DNA of 64,000 bases from Tissierellaceae bacterium (GTDB lineage: Bacteria > Bacillota > Clostridia > Tissierellales > Tissierellaceae), in the NCBI GenBank assembly GCA_023229175.1, contig JALNZV010000002.1:143934-207933 (forward strand), given 5' to 3'. The translations under genes were made by a program, and so were the position numbers. The notes under the pieces were generated by a model, which was not told where the DNA came from, made no database searches, and was given only the letters and a program-made list of their open reading frames with translations. This document shows positions 1 through 9,246 of the stretch, in pieces; within the stretch, counting starts at the first letter, position 1; each line of letters opens with the position of its first letter.

Positions 1-704
1 TCAACTTGGATAAACTCTTGGTGAGGATGTTTCCTGCCACCTTGAGGGGGTACATTAGCTACTGTGCCCTCTAGGATTTTCAGTAGTGCCTGTTGAACCC
101 CTTCGCCGCTGACATCCCTTGTAATGGATGGATTTTCAGTCTTCCTAGCTATTTTGTCTATTTCATCGATATATATTATGCCCTTTTCTGCCCTTTCTAT
201 ATCGTAGTCTGCCGCCTGGATAAGTTTTAATATTATGTTTTCCACGTCTTCCCCTACGTATCCAGCTTCTGTCAAGGAAGTGGCATCTGCAATGGCAAAA
301 GGTACATTCAATATTTTCGCCAGAGTTTGAGCCAATAAGGTCTTTCCAGAACCTGTAGGCCCTAGCATAACTATGTTGCTTTTTTGTAATTCTATATCGT
401 TGTTCTTTTTTGGTTTTTTATTTATCCTCTTGTAGTGGTTGTAGACAGCCACAGCCAAGGCCCTTTTGGCCCTCTCTTGTTTTATGACATAATCGTCTAA
501 GGTAGCCTTAATGACTTCTGGCTTTGGCAGATCCTGCATATCATAATCTACTATATCTATGAACTCTTCTTCGATTATTTCTTGGCACAGTTCTACACAT
601 TCATTACATATATATACATTGGGGCCAGCTATTAGCCTCCTTACTTGTTCCTGTGGCTTTCCACAAAAAGAGCAACGTAATTGTCTTTCATCATATTTGG
701 CCAC
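1..704 (-). CDS. clpX: ATP-dependent Clp protease ATP-binding subunit ClpX (3' end cut by window)
   Basis: AAA+ unfoldase that recognises substrates and feeds them to ClpP in the cytoplasm. The visible 234 residues hold the N-terminal zinc-binding domain (Cys11, Cys14, Cys33, Cys36), Walker A GPTGSGKT near residues 115-122, a Walker B segment with IIYIDEIDKIA, and the GGRKHPHQEFIQV stretch typical of ClpX. The C-terminal part lies beyond position 1. The start is GTG at 704: an in-frame TGA lies just upstream and a GAGGTG ribosome site is about 6 bases away. It follows clpP by 17 bases, and tig-clpP-clpX is a common order in Firmicutes, so one transcript is likely. Identification is secure; only the missing 3' end is unknown. 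Confidence 0.96.
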   Translation of the reverse strand, partial: MAKYDERQLRCSFCGKPQEQVRRLIAGPNVYICNECVELCQEIIEEEFIDIVDYDMQDLPKPEVIKATLDDYVIKQERAKRALAVAVYNHYKRINKKPKKNNDIELQKSNIVMLGPTGSGKTLLAQTLAKILNVPFAIADATSLTEAGYVGEDVENIILKLIQAADYDIERAEKGIIYIDEIDKIARKTENPSITRDVSGEGVQQALLKILEGTVANVPPQGGRKHPHQEFIQV

Positions 705-721
705 GATGACACCTCACTTAT

Positions 722-1303
722 CTATTTTCTTGTAATCACTTCATCTATTATACCATATTCTTTGGCTTCTTCTGCTGTTAAATAATAATCTCTGTCAGTA
801 TCTCTGGCAACCTTTTCCAGTGGCTGTCCAGTCCTGTTTGCCAAAATCTTGTTGATTCTCTCTCTGATTTCGATTATCTTTTCTGCTTGAATTCTAATAT
901 CTTCGGCTTGACCTTTCGCTCCGCCCAAGGGCTGGTGTATCATTATATCTGAATTTGGCAATGCAAATCTTTTGCCCTTTGTGCCTGCAGCCAGTAAAAA
1001 TGCCCCCATGCTTGCAGCCAACCCCATACATATAGTGGATACATCAGGCTTTATATATTGCATGGTATCATATATGGCAAATCCTGCACTTACCGAGCCT
1101 CCAGGGCTATTTATATAAATTTGAATGTCCTTATCTGGGTCTTCTGCCTCTAAAAACAGCAATTGTGCTACTACTAAATTTGCAGTTACATCGTTTATTT
1201 CACTGCCCAAAAATATGATCCTTTCCTTTAATAATCTGGAGTAAATATCATAAGATCTTTCTCCTCTACTGGTCTGCTCAACTACCATAGGTATTAAAGT
1301 CAA
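722..1303 (-). CDS. clpP: ATP-dependent Clp protease proteolytic subunit ClpP
   Basis: Serine protease subunit that forms the tetradecameric barrel partnered by ClpX. The 193-residue length is normal. The catalytic triad is visible as Ser98 (in GLAASMGAF), His123 (in MIHQPLGG) and Asp172 (in DRDYYLTAEEA). The oxyanion-region motif SPGGSVSAG is at 66-74. The gene lies between tig (17 bases upstream) and clpX (17 bases downstream) on the same strand. No oddities were seen. Confidence 0.98.
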   Translation of the reverse strand: MTLIPMVVEQTSRGERSYDIYSRLLKERIIFLGSEINDVTANLVVAQLLFLEAEDPDKDIQIYINSPGGSVSAGFAIYDTMQYIKPDVSTICMGLAASMGAFLLAAGTKGKRFALPNSDIMIHQPLGGAKGQAEDIRIQAEKIIEIRERINKILANRTGQPLEKVARDTDRDYYLTAEEAKEYGIIDEVITRK

Positions 1304-1320
1304 TTTTCATCCCTCCATTA

Positions 1321-2610
1321 TTATATAAACTTTGCATTTTCCTTAAGCATTTCAATGACCTTCCCATTGATTATAGGTGTGTCTAAATAGGATAAGTCTC
1401 GGCTTTTCATATCTTTTATAAATTCTTCTCTCTTTTCCTCTTCGTAGGTCATGGCAATCTTTTCCAATTCCTTGTCGATGTCTTCTTCTGTAACCTCTAA
1501 ATTTTCGGCCTTCGCAATTGCCTCAAGTACTAGGTCTCCTCTTACTCTATCAGCTGCCATTGGCCTTAATTGGTCCTTTAGACTGTCTAGGGTAGAATTT
1601 GTTATCTCCAAGTATTGATCCAGATTTAATCCCTGCATTCTCATTCTGTATTCAAATTCTTGAATTTCATTTTCTAGTTGAGTGTCTATCATGGCCTCTG
1701 GAATGTCTACATTGCAATTTCCTATTACCTTTTCAATTAAGCTGTTTTCGTTTTCTGACTCTTCTTTACTCTTGAAGTCCTCGGCAAGCCTTTCTTTTAT
1801 GCTTTCCTTGTATTCGTCTAAGGTATCAAACTCTGATACGTCCTTAGCGAATTCATCGTCTAGCTCCGGTAATTCCTTTTCCTTGATGGAGTGGATTGTC
1901 ACTTTGAATATTGCTTCCTTTCCCTGTAGGCTTGGTTCGTGATATTCTTCTGGGAATGTAACTGCTACTTCTATTTCTTCTCCTATATTTTTACCCACTA
2001 GTTGTTCTTCAAAACCGGGAATAAATTGTCCTGAACCAATTTCCAGTTGCTGACCTTCTGCTGTACCGCCTTGAAATTGGTCTTCGCCAACAAAGCCAGC
2101 ATAGTCTATGGTCAATATATCTCCATCTTTTACTGGTCTATCGCCAGCGTCAGTCATTCTTCCATTTTTTTCTTGTACCGATTTAAGTTCGTCTTCTATA
2201 TGTTCATCTGTAACATTATACTCTATTTTTTCAATTTCTATGCCCTTGTAATCTCCTAGCTCTACCTCAGGCTTTACTGTTACTTCCATCTTGGCTACTA
2301 GAGGCTCTCCTTTTACTATTTCCTCTATGTCTACTTCTGGTGTATCAACTGGTTCTAGTTTTAGTTCATCTACTGCATCTGAATATGCTTCTGGTAATAA
2401 TAGGTTAATTGCTTCCTCATAAAATATTTCTGGTCCGTAATTTAATTCTATGATTTTTCTAGGAGTTTTGCCTTTCCTAAATCCAGGTATATTAAATCTA
2501 CCTCTGTTTTTTAAATACGTTTTTTGTAATGCTTCCTCAAATTTTTCTGCAGGTATTTCTATGGTAAAGCTTACCCTGTTATTTTCCTTTTTTTCTAGTA
2601 AAGCCTTCAT
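1321..2610 (-). CDS. tig: Trigger factor, ribosome-associated chaperone and peptidyl-prolyl isomerase
   Basis: Folds nascent chains at the ribosome exit tunnel. The 429-residue product has the three expected parts: an N-terminal ribosome-binding domain with GFRKGK at 43-48, a central FKBP-type PPIase domain (roughly 150-245, with the IGSGQFIPGFEEQL segment), and a long helical C-terminal chaperone domain. A good AAGGAGG site precedes the ATG. It is the first gene of the tig-clpP-clpX set. A-T-rich DNA upstream contains two TATAAT-like blocks near 2645-2675, so a promoter there is likely, but no clear -35 was found. Confidence 0.97.
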   Translation of the reverse strand: MKALLEKKENNRVSFTIEIPAEKFEEALQKTYLKNRGRFNIPGFRKGKTPRKIIELNYGPEIFYEEAINLLLPEAYSDAVDELKLEPVDTPEVDIEEIVKGEPLVAKMEVTVKPEVELGDYKGIEIEKIEYNVTDEHIEDELKSVQEKNGRMTDAGDRPVKDGDILTIDYAGFVGEDQFQGGTAEGQQLEIGSGQFIPGFEEQLVGKNIGEEIEVAVTFPEEYHEPSLQGKEAIFKVTIHSIKEKELPELDDEFAKDVSEFDTLDEYKESIKERLAEDFKSKEESENENSLIEKVIGNCNVDIPEAMIDTQLENEIQEFEYRMRMQGLNLDQYLEITNSTLDSLKDQLRPMAADRVRGDLVLEAIAKAENLEVTEEDIDKELEKIAMTYEEEKREEFIKDMKSRDLSYLDTPIINGKVIEMLKENAKFI

Positions 2611-2724
2611 TAAATAACTTCCTCCTTATACTTATCCAATTTTTAACTAATATATTATATCATAAAATTATATCATAAGAAATAATATTATCAATATTAT
2701 AAAAAACTAGTGGTGTACACATAC

Positions 2725-2756
2725 TAAAAAAACCACTGGTACAAATCCACTGGTTT
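2725..2756 (-). terminator. Intrinsic terminator after tRNA-Leu
   Basis: On the minus strand a 9-bp stem (AACCAGTGG / CCAGTGGTT with one central G-G mismatch, 2731-2755) is followed by a run of eight T (positions 2732-2725). It lies just after the CCA end of the tRNA, so it should end the tRNA transcript before tig. Confidence 0.75.
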
Positions 2757-2760
2757 ATAA

Positions 2761-2844
2761 TGGTGCGGGAGAGAGGACTTGAACCCCCACGTCAATGACA
2801 CTAGATCCTAAGTCTAGCGCGTCTGCCAGTTCCGCCACTCCCGC
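2761..2844 (-). tRNA. tRNA-Leu (anticodon UAG)
   Basis: The 84-nt minus-strand sequence folds as a class II tRNA. It has a 7-bp acceptor stem (GCGGGAG / CTCCCGC), a discriminator A and an encoded CCA. The anticodon stem CTAGA/TCTAG has the loop CTTAGGA, giving anticodon TAG, which reads CUN leucine codons. The variable arm is long, and the T arm contains the GGTTCAAGTCC block. It has its own strong promoter and terminator, so it is transcribed separately from mnmA and tig. Confidence 0.95.
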
Positions 2845-2871
2845 ATGCAAGTAATTTTTGTTTACTTTCCT

Positions 2872-2899
2872 ATTATAACACGTTATTTGTACTTGTCAA
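2872..2899 (-). promoter_or_regulatory. Sigma-A promoter of tRNA-Leu
   Basis: On the minus strand TTGACA (2899-2894) is separated by 16 bases from TATAAT (2877-2872), both perfect matches to consensus. The tRNA 5' end lies 28 bases downstream. Confidence 0.85.
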
Positions 2900-2928
2900 T
2901 ATATTCTCTACAAAATTATTCTCTCTTT

Positions 2929-4008
2929 TTAATATACCTCTCTAATGGTTCCGCCCCCTAGAACTATTTCCCCCTTGTAAAATACTATGGATTGACCTCT
3001 TGTAATAGCTCTTTGGTCTTCATCAAATTCAACCAATACTCCCTCTTTATAGGGTTTCATAACTGCCTTAGATTCCTTCATGGAATATCTGACTTTGGCA
3101 GTAATCTCCAATTCCTCTGGCAATTTGTCATATGCTATGATGTTCAATTGGTCAGCATAGAGTTCATTTTTAAATATTCCCTCTTCATCTCCCAGGACTA
3201 TTTCGTTCTTTTCTGGGTCTATTTTCTGTACGAAGACTCTTTTGCCAAGGGAAATTCCAAGGCCTTTTCGCTGACCTATAGTATAGTAAACTATGCCCTT
3301 GTGCTTACCTAAGACTTTGCCGTCTTTATCCACGAAGTTACCTGGTTTTACCTTATGAGGAACTCTACTTTTGATGAATTTACCATGGTCATTATCTGGC
3401 ACAAAGCAAATTTCTTCGCTGTCTGGTTTGTTGTGCACCACTAGATTGATTTTCTCAGCTATCTCTCTAATGGTTTCCTTTGTGTATTTTCCTAGAGGCA
3501 TCAGTGTATGGGCAAGCTGGTACTGAGTCATCCCATATAGAAAATATGTCTGATCCTTCTTTTGATCTAGTGCTCGTTTCATTAAATATCTGTCAGTAAT
3601 CTTATCTTTTCCGATGGTGGCATAGTGACCTGTGGCAATGTAATCTGCCCCTAAACCCTTCGCCTTTTTTAGAAATTCGTCAAATTTTATAAATTTGTTA
3701 CAGGCTACACATGGGTTTGGGGTCCTTCCCTCCAAATACTCGTCTATGAAATAATCTATGACTTTTCTTTCGAACACTCCTCTAAAATTCATGACATAGT
3801 GGGGTATTCCCAAATCCTGTGCCACTTGCTTAGCATCAAATACTGAGGATATTGAACAACATCCTCCTGCCCGTTCGTCGTATATATCGTCGTGGGGTAT
3901 GACACTCATGGTAACTCCTATAACCTCATATCCTTCTTGCTGTAAAATATAAGCAGCTACAGAGCTGTCTACCCCTCCACTCATGCCTAATACTACCTTT
4001 TTCTTCAT
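2929..4008 (-). CDS. mnmA: tRNA-specific 2-thiouridylase MnmA
   Basis: Thiolates U34 of the wobble position in Lys, Glu and Gln tRNAs using ATP and a persulfide sulfur donor. The PP-loop SGGVDSSVA is near the N-terminus. The two catalytic cysteines are in PNPCVACN and SEEICFVPDND, about 100 residues apart. GLGISLGKRVFVQ in the C-terminal region is typical of the family. I chose the ATG at 4008; the codon just before it is an in-frame GTG (4011) that could also serve, with AAAGGA upstream. The gene follows degV by 14 bases and may share its transcript. Confidence 0.95.
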   Translation of the reverse strand: MKKKVVLGMSGGVDSSVAAYILQQEGYEVIGVTMSVIPHDDIYDERAGGCCSISSVFDAKQVAQDLGIPHYVMNFRGVFERKVIDYFIDEYLEGRTPNPCVACNKFIKFDEFLKKAKGLGADYIATGHYATIGKDKITDRYLMKRALDQKKDQTYFLYGMTQYQLAHTLMPLGKYTKETIREIAEKINLVVHNKPDSEEICFVPDNDHGKFIKSRVPHKVKPGNFVDKDGKVLGKHKGIVYYTIGQRKGLGISLGKRVFVQKIDPEKNEIVLGDEEGIFKNELYADQLNIIAYDKLPEELEITAKVRYSMKESKAVMKPYKEGVLVEFDEDQRAITRGQSIVFYKGEIVLGGGTIREVY

Positions 4009-4022
4009 CACTTATATCCTTT

Positions 4023-4865
4023 CTAAAATACTAGTATAATCCCTCCATCGTTGGCATAGGCTGTACTTAATCCTGCTTGTTTTACTAATATTACCTCTTT
4101 AAAATTGTATTTTTCTTCTATTGCTTTCTTTAGTTCTTCGGCTCTCTCCAAGGCATTTGCATGGGATATGGCCAATATCTTTTCTTCCAACTTTTCCCCA
4201 GTTTCTCCGATAATTTCTACTAATCTTCTAAAAGCTCTTTTAGTACCTCTTACATTTTCAACTAATTTAATATTACCTTCTCCATCTGCTCCCATTATGG
4301 GTTTTAAATTTAGGGCATTGGCCAATAGACCCTTTGTCTTGGATATTCTACCATTTTTTATAAGATTGTCCAAACTTTCCAATATGAAATACGTCTTCAT
4401 TTCTTTAATGTACTTCTCAACCTTCTCTACGATTTCCAAGTTGCCTAATTTCTTTTCCACTAGTTCGTGGATCTTCATAGCTGTCAAAGTTTCTCCTACG
4501 CTGGCTGATTTGGAGTCGAATATGTGGATAAATTTGTGGGGTTCGTCTTCCTCCACCATGTTTTTCGCCAATATTGCTGAATTATACGTGCCGCTTAAGG
4601 GGCTAGATATGGTGACTACAAAAATACTTTCTGCTTCAGTTGATTTGTATTCCTCTACAAAATCTCCTGGAGAGGGACAAGATGTCCTTGTGGGGTTGGG
4701 GCTACTTTTCATTGCTTTAATTAAATCTGTAGTATCCAGTTGCTCGTCGTCAATAAATCTAAGTTCATCTACGTCAATTTTAAATGGAATTAAAGAAACA
4801 TCTAATTTTTCTTTCAGTTCTTCGTTTAAATCGCAGCTACTGTCGGCTATTATCTTATATTTCAT
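4023..4865 (-). CDS. DegV family fatty-acid-binding protein
   Basis: 280 residues, normal for DegV/FakB-type proteins, which bind a fatty acid in a cleft between two domains and in some species present it to the kinase FakA. The N-terminus (ADSSCDL) and the central RTSCPSPGDFVE and SSPLSGTYNSA segments are typical ligand-head-group motifs. No FakA gene is in the window, so a role in exogenous fatty acid use is a family-level inference. It sits between glmM (19 bases upstream) and mnmA on the same strand. Confidence 0.88.
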   Translation of the reverse strand: MKYKIIADSSCDLNEELKEKLDVSLIPFKIDVDELRFIDDEQLDTTDLIKAMKSSPNPTRTSCPSPGDFVEEYKSTEAESIFVVTISSPLSGTYNSAILAKNMVEEDEPHKFIHIFDSKSASVGETLTAMKIHELVEKKLGNLEIVEKVEKYIKEMKTYFILESLDNLIKNGRISKTKGLLANALNLKPIMGADGEGNIKLVENVRGTKRAFRRLVEIIGETGEKLEEKILAISHANALERAEELKKAIEEKYNFKEVILVKQAGLSTAYANDGGIILVF

Positions 4866-4884
4866 TACATCACCTCATAAATTT

Positions 4885-6237
4885 TTATGTTTCCATGCCT
4901 ATCTTTTCCTCAATAAACCTGGCTAAATCCGATGCAATCTTTTCAAGTCCTATGTCCTCTTTTGCCTCTATCATGACTCTAACCAATGGTTCTGTCCCTG
5001 AAGGTCTAATTAATACCCTCCCTTGACCGTGAAATATTTCTTCTACTTGTTTTATTTTTTCCATTATTTCGCGATTATTATGGTATTTGTTTTTTAGTTC
5101 ATTTTTTACTTTTGCATTGATCAAAACCTGTGGATAATCAGATATTAGTTTGTTTAATTCTGATATTGGTTTGTTTTCTGCCTTCATAACTTCCAATAGG
5201 TGCAGGCCAGTAGCCAAACCATCACCTGTTGTATTGTAGTCTAAAAAAATTATATGCCCCGATTGCTCCCCGCCTAATACATAATCTGATTTTAACATTT
5301 CTTCTAGGATATATCTATCTCCAACTTTTGTCTTCACCATATCTATACCCTTTTCTTCAAGGTACAAATCTAATCCCATATTTGTCATTACCGTCCCCAC
5401 TATGGTATTGTTTTTTAATTTCCCTTGCTTTTTTAAATGGGTTCCGCATATGGCCAGTATATGATCCCCATCTATAATTTTACCCTTTTCGTCTACAGCT
5501 ATTATTCTATCGCCGTCACCATCAAAGGAAAGCCCTATGTCGGATCTTGAATCTACTACTAACTTTTGAATTTCCTTAGGATTTGTCGATCCGCAGCTTT
5601 GATTAATATTCATTCCCGTCGGCTCATGGTTAACGACTACTATGTCACCTCCAAGTCTTTTAATCGTCTCTGGTGCAATTTTATATAATGCACCATTGGC
5701 ACAGTCTAAAGCTACTTTTATCCCTTTTAAATCTAATTCTATGGTAGAAATTAGGTACTGGATGTAGTTGTCGCTACCATTGTCATCTACTATGACCTTT
5801 CCAATCTTATTTCCTGTGGGAATGTTTTCAATCTTTTCGTCATTTAGTATAAGTTCTTCGATTTGTTCTTCCATCTCATCAGATAATTTCAATCCCCTGG
5901 CATCAAAAAACTTTATTCCATTGTATTCCCCTGGATTGTGAGACGCAGATATAACTACGCCAGCTAAAGCCTCGTATTTTCTAGTTAAATAGGCGACGGC
6001 AGGCGTAGGCATTATACCTACTGATACCACGTCTAAACCCATGGAGCATATCCCCGCAGTCAAAGCCGCTTCTAGCATATCACCTGATATTCTGGTGTCT
6101 TTCCCCAATATAATTTTTCCCCTATTGGAATTGGACAATATATAAGCCCCTGCCCTTCCTATTTTAAAAGCCAACTCTGGCGTAAGGTCCTTATTTGCAA
6201 TGCCTCGTACTCCATCTGTGCCAAATAATTTTCCCAT
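4885..6237 (-). CDS. glmM: Phosphoglucosamine mutase GlmM
   Basis: Interconverts glucosamine-6-phosphate and glucosamine-1-phosphate for UDP-GlcNAc and cell wall synthesis. The 450-residue product has the N-terminal GKLFGTDGVRG, the phosphoserine loop SASHNP (catalytic Ser99), the metal loop DGDGDR (239-244), and the C-terminal phosphate-binding RPSGTEPLVRVM. In many Firmicutes glmM follows cdaA and cdaR; here those genes are about 17 kb away and glmM is followed by degV. Start ATG has an upstream GGGGGA site. Confidence 0.97.
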   Translation of the reverse strand: MGKLFGTDGVRGIANKDLTPELAFKIGRAGAYILSNSNRGKIILGKDTRISGDMLEAALTAGICSMGLDVVSVGIMPTPAVAYLTRKYEALAGVVISASHNPGEYNGIKFFDARGLKLSDEMEEQIEELILNDEKIENIPTGNKIGKVIVDDNGSDNYIQYLISTIELDLKGIKVALDCANGALYKIAPETIKRLGGDIVVVNHEPTGMNINQSCGSTNPKEIQKLVVDSRSDIGLSFDGDGDRIIAVDEKGKIIDGDHILAICGTHLKKQGKLKNNTIVGTVMTNMGLDLYLEEKGIDMVKTKVGDRYILEEMLKSDYVLGGEQSGHIIFLDYNTTGDGLATGLHLLEVMKAENKPISELNKLISDYPQVLINAKVKNELKNKYHNNREIMEKIKQVEEIFHGQGRVLIRPSGTEPLVRVMIEAKEDIGLEKIASDLARFIEEKIGMET

Positions 6238-6293
6238 TTCAATCTCCCCCTTATAGCTAATATTTTCAATGAGAAATGAAAAATACTAATAAT

Positions 6294-7631
6294 TTATCGT
6301 ATGAATTTTTTTGTAGTTATTTCTATTAAAGTTTCTTTTTCGTTTAATTCCGGGTTGTCGACGACTATCTTAAGAAGGTATTTAAGGATATCTCCTATGA
6401 TTTTCCCTTGATTATAACCAATTTCTATTAAATCGTCTCCATTTACAGCCAAATGATTTGTGCAATATGGCTCCCTATTTTCTATAATGGATTTTATATC
6501 CTTTTCTCTTTGTATTAATTCATCAATTACTGCTCCTACCTTAGAACATAGTTTATCGGCTTTTTGAAGTTCCAAAAGTGTAAAAATCTCAACTTCTCCC
6601 ATTTTATTCAATAGCCTTTTGAGCCCCTTTTCTTTAAGGTCGTCATGTCTATTCATATGGTTTTCAACTAATAAAGACACCTTACCTATGAGTTCATTGG
6701 AGGTTTTTAGCCTCTTCAATATTTTCCTTGCTGTTTCAGCCCCCAATTTATCGTGATTGTAAAAATGTCCCATACCCTCTTCGTCAACAGTCAGTGTATG
6801 GGGCTTTTCTATGTCGTGAAATAGGGCAGCCAACCTAAGATGTAGTACTGAAGGCGTATTGTCTAAAACACAAAGGGTATGGCGATAGACGTCCTTATCG
6901 TGATATGGGCTTCTTTGGTCAAATCCAAGGGTATCTGTAATCTCTGGCATAAATACTTCCAATGCTCCTATATCCATTAGTAAATCTATTCCAATTGACG
7001 GTTTTTTCGACAGTAATATTTTGAAAAATTCCTCTTGAATTCTCTCTTCGCTGATGTTCTTCAGGAATTTACTAAATTTCTTACAGGCTTCATAGGTCTT
7101 TGGCTCTATGACAAAGTCCAATTGTGTTGCAAATCTAATGGCCCTGATTATTCTCAGGTAGTCCTCTCCAAATCTATCCTTTGGATTTCCTACTGTCCTT
7201 ATTATGTCTTTTTTTAAATCTTCTACCCCGTGGAAGTAGTCTATTAGACCTGCCTCTTTGCTATATGCCATGGAGTTAATGGTAAAATCCCTTCGGGACA
7301 AGTCGTCCTTTAATTCTTTGGAAAAAAACACCCTTTCCGGCCTTCTTCCATCTATGTATTCACCATCTTGCCTAAAGGTGGTTACTTCTGTGTTGCCTTC
7401 TCTTTGAACTACTACTACTGTGCCAAATTTTTTCCCCACCTCTATAGTTTTGAACTCTTTAAACAGTTGGGAGATTTGGTCTGGCAATGCATCTGTTGCT
7501 ATGTCGTAGTCTGAGGGGCTTTTCCCTATGAGCATATCTCTGACGGAGCCTCCCACTATATATGCTTTATATCCATTTTTCTTTAATTTGTTTAAAATTA
7601 GTTCTATATGCGCTGGAATACTTAATTCCAT
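6294..7631 (-). CDS. CCA-adding tRNA nucleotidyltransferase with HD domain
   Basis: Class II nucleotidyltransferase that adds or repairs the 3' CCA of tRNAs. The head has GGSVRDMLIG (27-36) and the metal-binding DYD (41-43). RRDFTINSMAY follows, and an HD phosphohydrolase domain (ALFHDIEKPH) sits in the C-terminal half. The open frame extends to 7688, but the ATG at 7631 has a GGAG site at good distance and begins with a sensible family N-terminus (MELSIPAHI), so I chose it; the product is then 445 residues. A poly(A) polymerase role is possible for this fold but less likely in Clostridia. Confidence 0.9.
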   Translation of the reverse strand: MELSIPAHIELILNKLKKNGYKAYIVGGSVRDMLIGKSPSDYDIATDALPDQISQLFKEFKTIEVGKKFGTVVVVQREGNTEVTTFRQDGEYIDGRRPERVFFSKELKDDLSRRDFTINSMAYSKEAGLIDYFHGVEDLKKDIIRTVGNPKDRFGEDYLRIIRAIRFATQLDFVIEPKTYEACKKFSKFLKNISEERIQEEFFKILLSKKPSIGIDLLMDIGALEVFMPEITDTLGFDQRSPYHDKDVYRHTLCVLDNTPSVLHLRLAALFHDIEKPHTLTVDEEGMGHFYNHDKLGAETARKILKRLKTSNELIGKVSLLVENHMNRHDDLKEKGLKRLLNKMGEVEIFTLLELQKADKLCSKVGAVIDELIQREKDIKSIIENREPYCTNHLAVNGDDLIEIGYNQGKIIGDILKYLLKIVVDNPELNEKETLIEITTKKFIR

Positions 7632-7699
7632 ACTATCACTCCATTTTTTTATCTTACTTAAGTATAACATAGTATTCCAGAGTGACAAGTTATTTTATT

Positions 7700-7734
7700 C
7701 AAAAGGACCTCGGAAAATTTTCCAAGGTCCTTTG
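7700..7734 (-). terminator. Terminator hairpin after fabF
   Basis: A long near-perfect inverted repeat (AAAGGACCT arm, inner palindrome GGAAAATTTTCC) starts three bases after the fabF stop codon. On the minus strand the T tract is short, so strength is uncertain. It marks the likely end of the fab operon. Confidence 0.65.
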
Positions 7735-7736
7735 TA

Positions 7737-8972
7737 TTATCTGTATTTTTTAAATAATATGGTTGCATTATGTCCACCAAACCCTAAGGAATTGGACAAA
7801 GCATAATCTATTTCCCTCTTTACTGCCTTGTTAGGCGTATAGTTCAACTGACATTCCCCGTCGGGAAATTCGTAATTTATTGTGGGGGGTATCATCCCCT
7901 CTTTAATTGCTAAGGCTGTGGCTATAGCCTCTATTCCACCAGCAGCACCTAATAAATGTCCTGTCATTGATTTTGTCGAGCTTATGTTTATGTCCTTTGC
8001 ATGGTCTCCAAATAACTTTTCTATAGCCAAGGACTCAAATTTGTCGTTGAAATAGGTCGACGTCCCATGGGCATTTATATAGTCAACTTTGTCATAGTCT
8101 GCATTTCCCTCTTTCAATGCTAGCTCCATGGCCCTTGTGGCTCCCTTTGCTTCAGGATCAGGCTGAGTTATATGGAAGGCATCTGATGTAGAACCATATC
8201 CTACAATTTCTCCGTAGATATGGGCTCCCCTCGCCAATGCATGGTCAAGCTCTTCAAGTATCAGTATACCTGCACCCTCACCCATTATAAATCCATCTCT
8301 TTCCTTATCAAAGGGTCTTGAGGCCTTTTCTGGCTCTTCATTCCTAGTGGAAAGTGCTTTCATTGAACAAAATCCTGCTACTGAAATAGGTGTTATAGAC
8401 GCATCTGCTCCGCCCGCTACACACATTTCTATATTACCGTATTTTATCATTCTATAGGCCTCGCCTACGGCATTGGTACTGGATGCACAAGCAGTAGTCA
8501 CTGTCATGGTAGGGCCTCTGAATCCAAAAGTCATGGATACTTGTCCCGGTGCCATATTGGATATCATCATGGGTATAAATAAAGGACTTACTCTGCTGGG
8601 ACCTCTATCCCTTAATTTTGTAAATTCTGTCTCCATGGTCTCCATACCACCTATGCCAACGCCAATAATTACCCCAACTTTGTCCAAGTTTATAGTGTCT
8701 AAATTTACCTCTCCATCCTCCAATGCTAATTTTGTACCTGCTATGGCAAATTGGGTAAATCTGTCCATTCTTCTGGCTTCTTTTTTGTCTATATATTGAG
8801 CAGGGTCAAAATCCTTCACCTCTGCTGCTATTTTAGTGTCAAAGTCTACAGGGTCAAATCTGGTTATTTGTCCAACTCCAGATTTCCCTGTCATTAAAGA
8901 GTCCCAGAAAACCTTTTTTCCTATGCCAATTGGGGATACGGGGCCTACTCCTGTAATTACAACTCTCTTCAT
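7737..8972 (-). CDS. fabF: 3-oxoacyl-ACP synthase II FabF
   Basis: Elongating condensing enzyme of type II fatty acid synthesis. The 411-residue product has the Cys-His-His triad: Cys162 (TTACASSTNA), His302 (INAHGTST) and His339 (KSMTGHLLG). It is the last gene of the minus-strand fab run, 21 bases after acpP. The biotin carboxyl carrier and acetyl-CoA carboxylase genes that often follow fabF in Clostridia are absent here; the CCA enzyme comes next beyond a terminator hairpin. Confidence 0.97.
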   Translation of the reverse strand: MKRVVITGVGPVSPIGIGKKVFWDSLMTGKSGVGQITRFDPVDFDTKIAAEVKDFDPAQYIDKKEARRMDRFTQFAIAGTKLALEDGEVNLDTINLDKVGVIIGVGIGGMETMETEFTKLRDRGPSRVSPLFIPMMISNMAPGQVSMTFGFRGPTMTVTTACASSTNAVGEAYRMIKYGNIEMCVAGGADASITPISVAGFCSMKALSTRNEEPEKASRPFDKERDGFIMGEGAGILILEELDHALARGAHIYGEIVGYGSTSDAFHITQPDPEAKGATRAMELALKEGNADYDKVDYINAHGTSTYFNDKFESLAIEKLFGDHAKDINISSTKSMTGHLLGAAGGIEAIATALAIKEGMIPPTINYEFPDGECQLNYTPNKAVKREIDYALSNSLGFGGHNATILFKKYR

Positions 8973-8993
8973 TTATCTACCTCCACAAAGGTA

Positions 8994-9227
8994 TTATTCT
9001 AATTTTTCTTCTACGTATTTTACTATTTCTCCTATTACTAGCAGTTTTTCAGCATCTTCATCTGGAACAGTAATCTCAAACTCGTCTTCTAGTGCCATCA
9101 TTATTTCAACTGCATCTAATGAATCTGCTTCTAAATCTTTTGTCAGGGAAGTTTCTGCTGTAATACTGTCTAAATCATCTATCCCCAATTGATCTGCTAT
9201 TATATCTCTTATTTTTTCAAATAACAT
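8994..9227 (-). CDS. acpP: Acyl carrier protein
   Basis: 77-residue acidic carrier. The 4'-phosphopantetheine attachment serine is Ser36 in the DSLD motif (LEADSLDAVE). It carries growing acyl chains between the Fab enzymes encoded around it. It lies between fabG and fabF, 19-21 bases from each, with an AGGAGG site upstream. A second, unrelated carrier protein at 51.8 kb serves the Dlt-like operon. Confidence 0.97.
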   Translation of the reverse strand: MLFEKIRDIIADQLGIDDLDSITAETSLTKDLEADSLDAVEIMMALEDEFEITVPDEDAEKLLVIGEIVKYVEEKLE

Positions 9228-9246
9228 TATACATTCCTCCTATTAT

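Noticed and set aside
4105..4926. 273-codon plus-strand frame opposite degV and glmM
   Set aside because: It is antisense to two clear genes, has a Ser/Phe-rich shadow composition and shows no domain.
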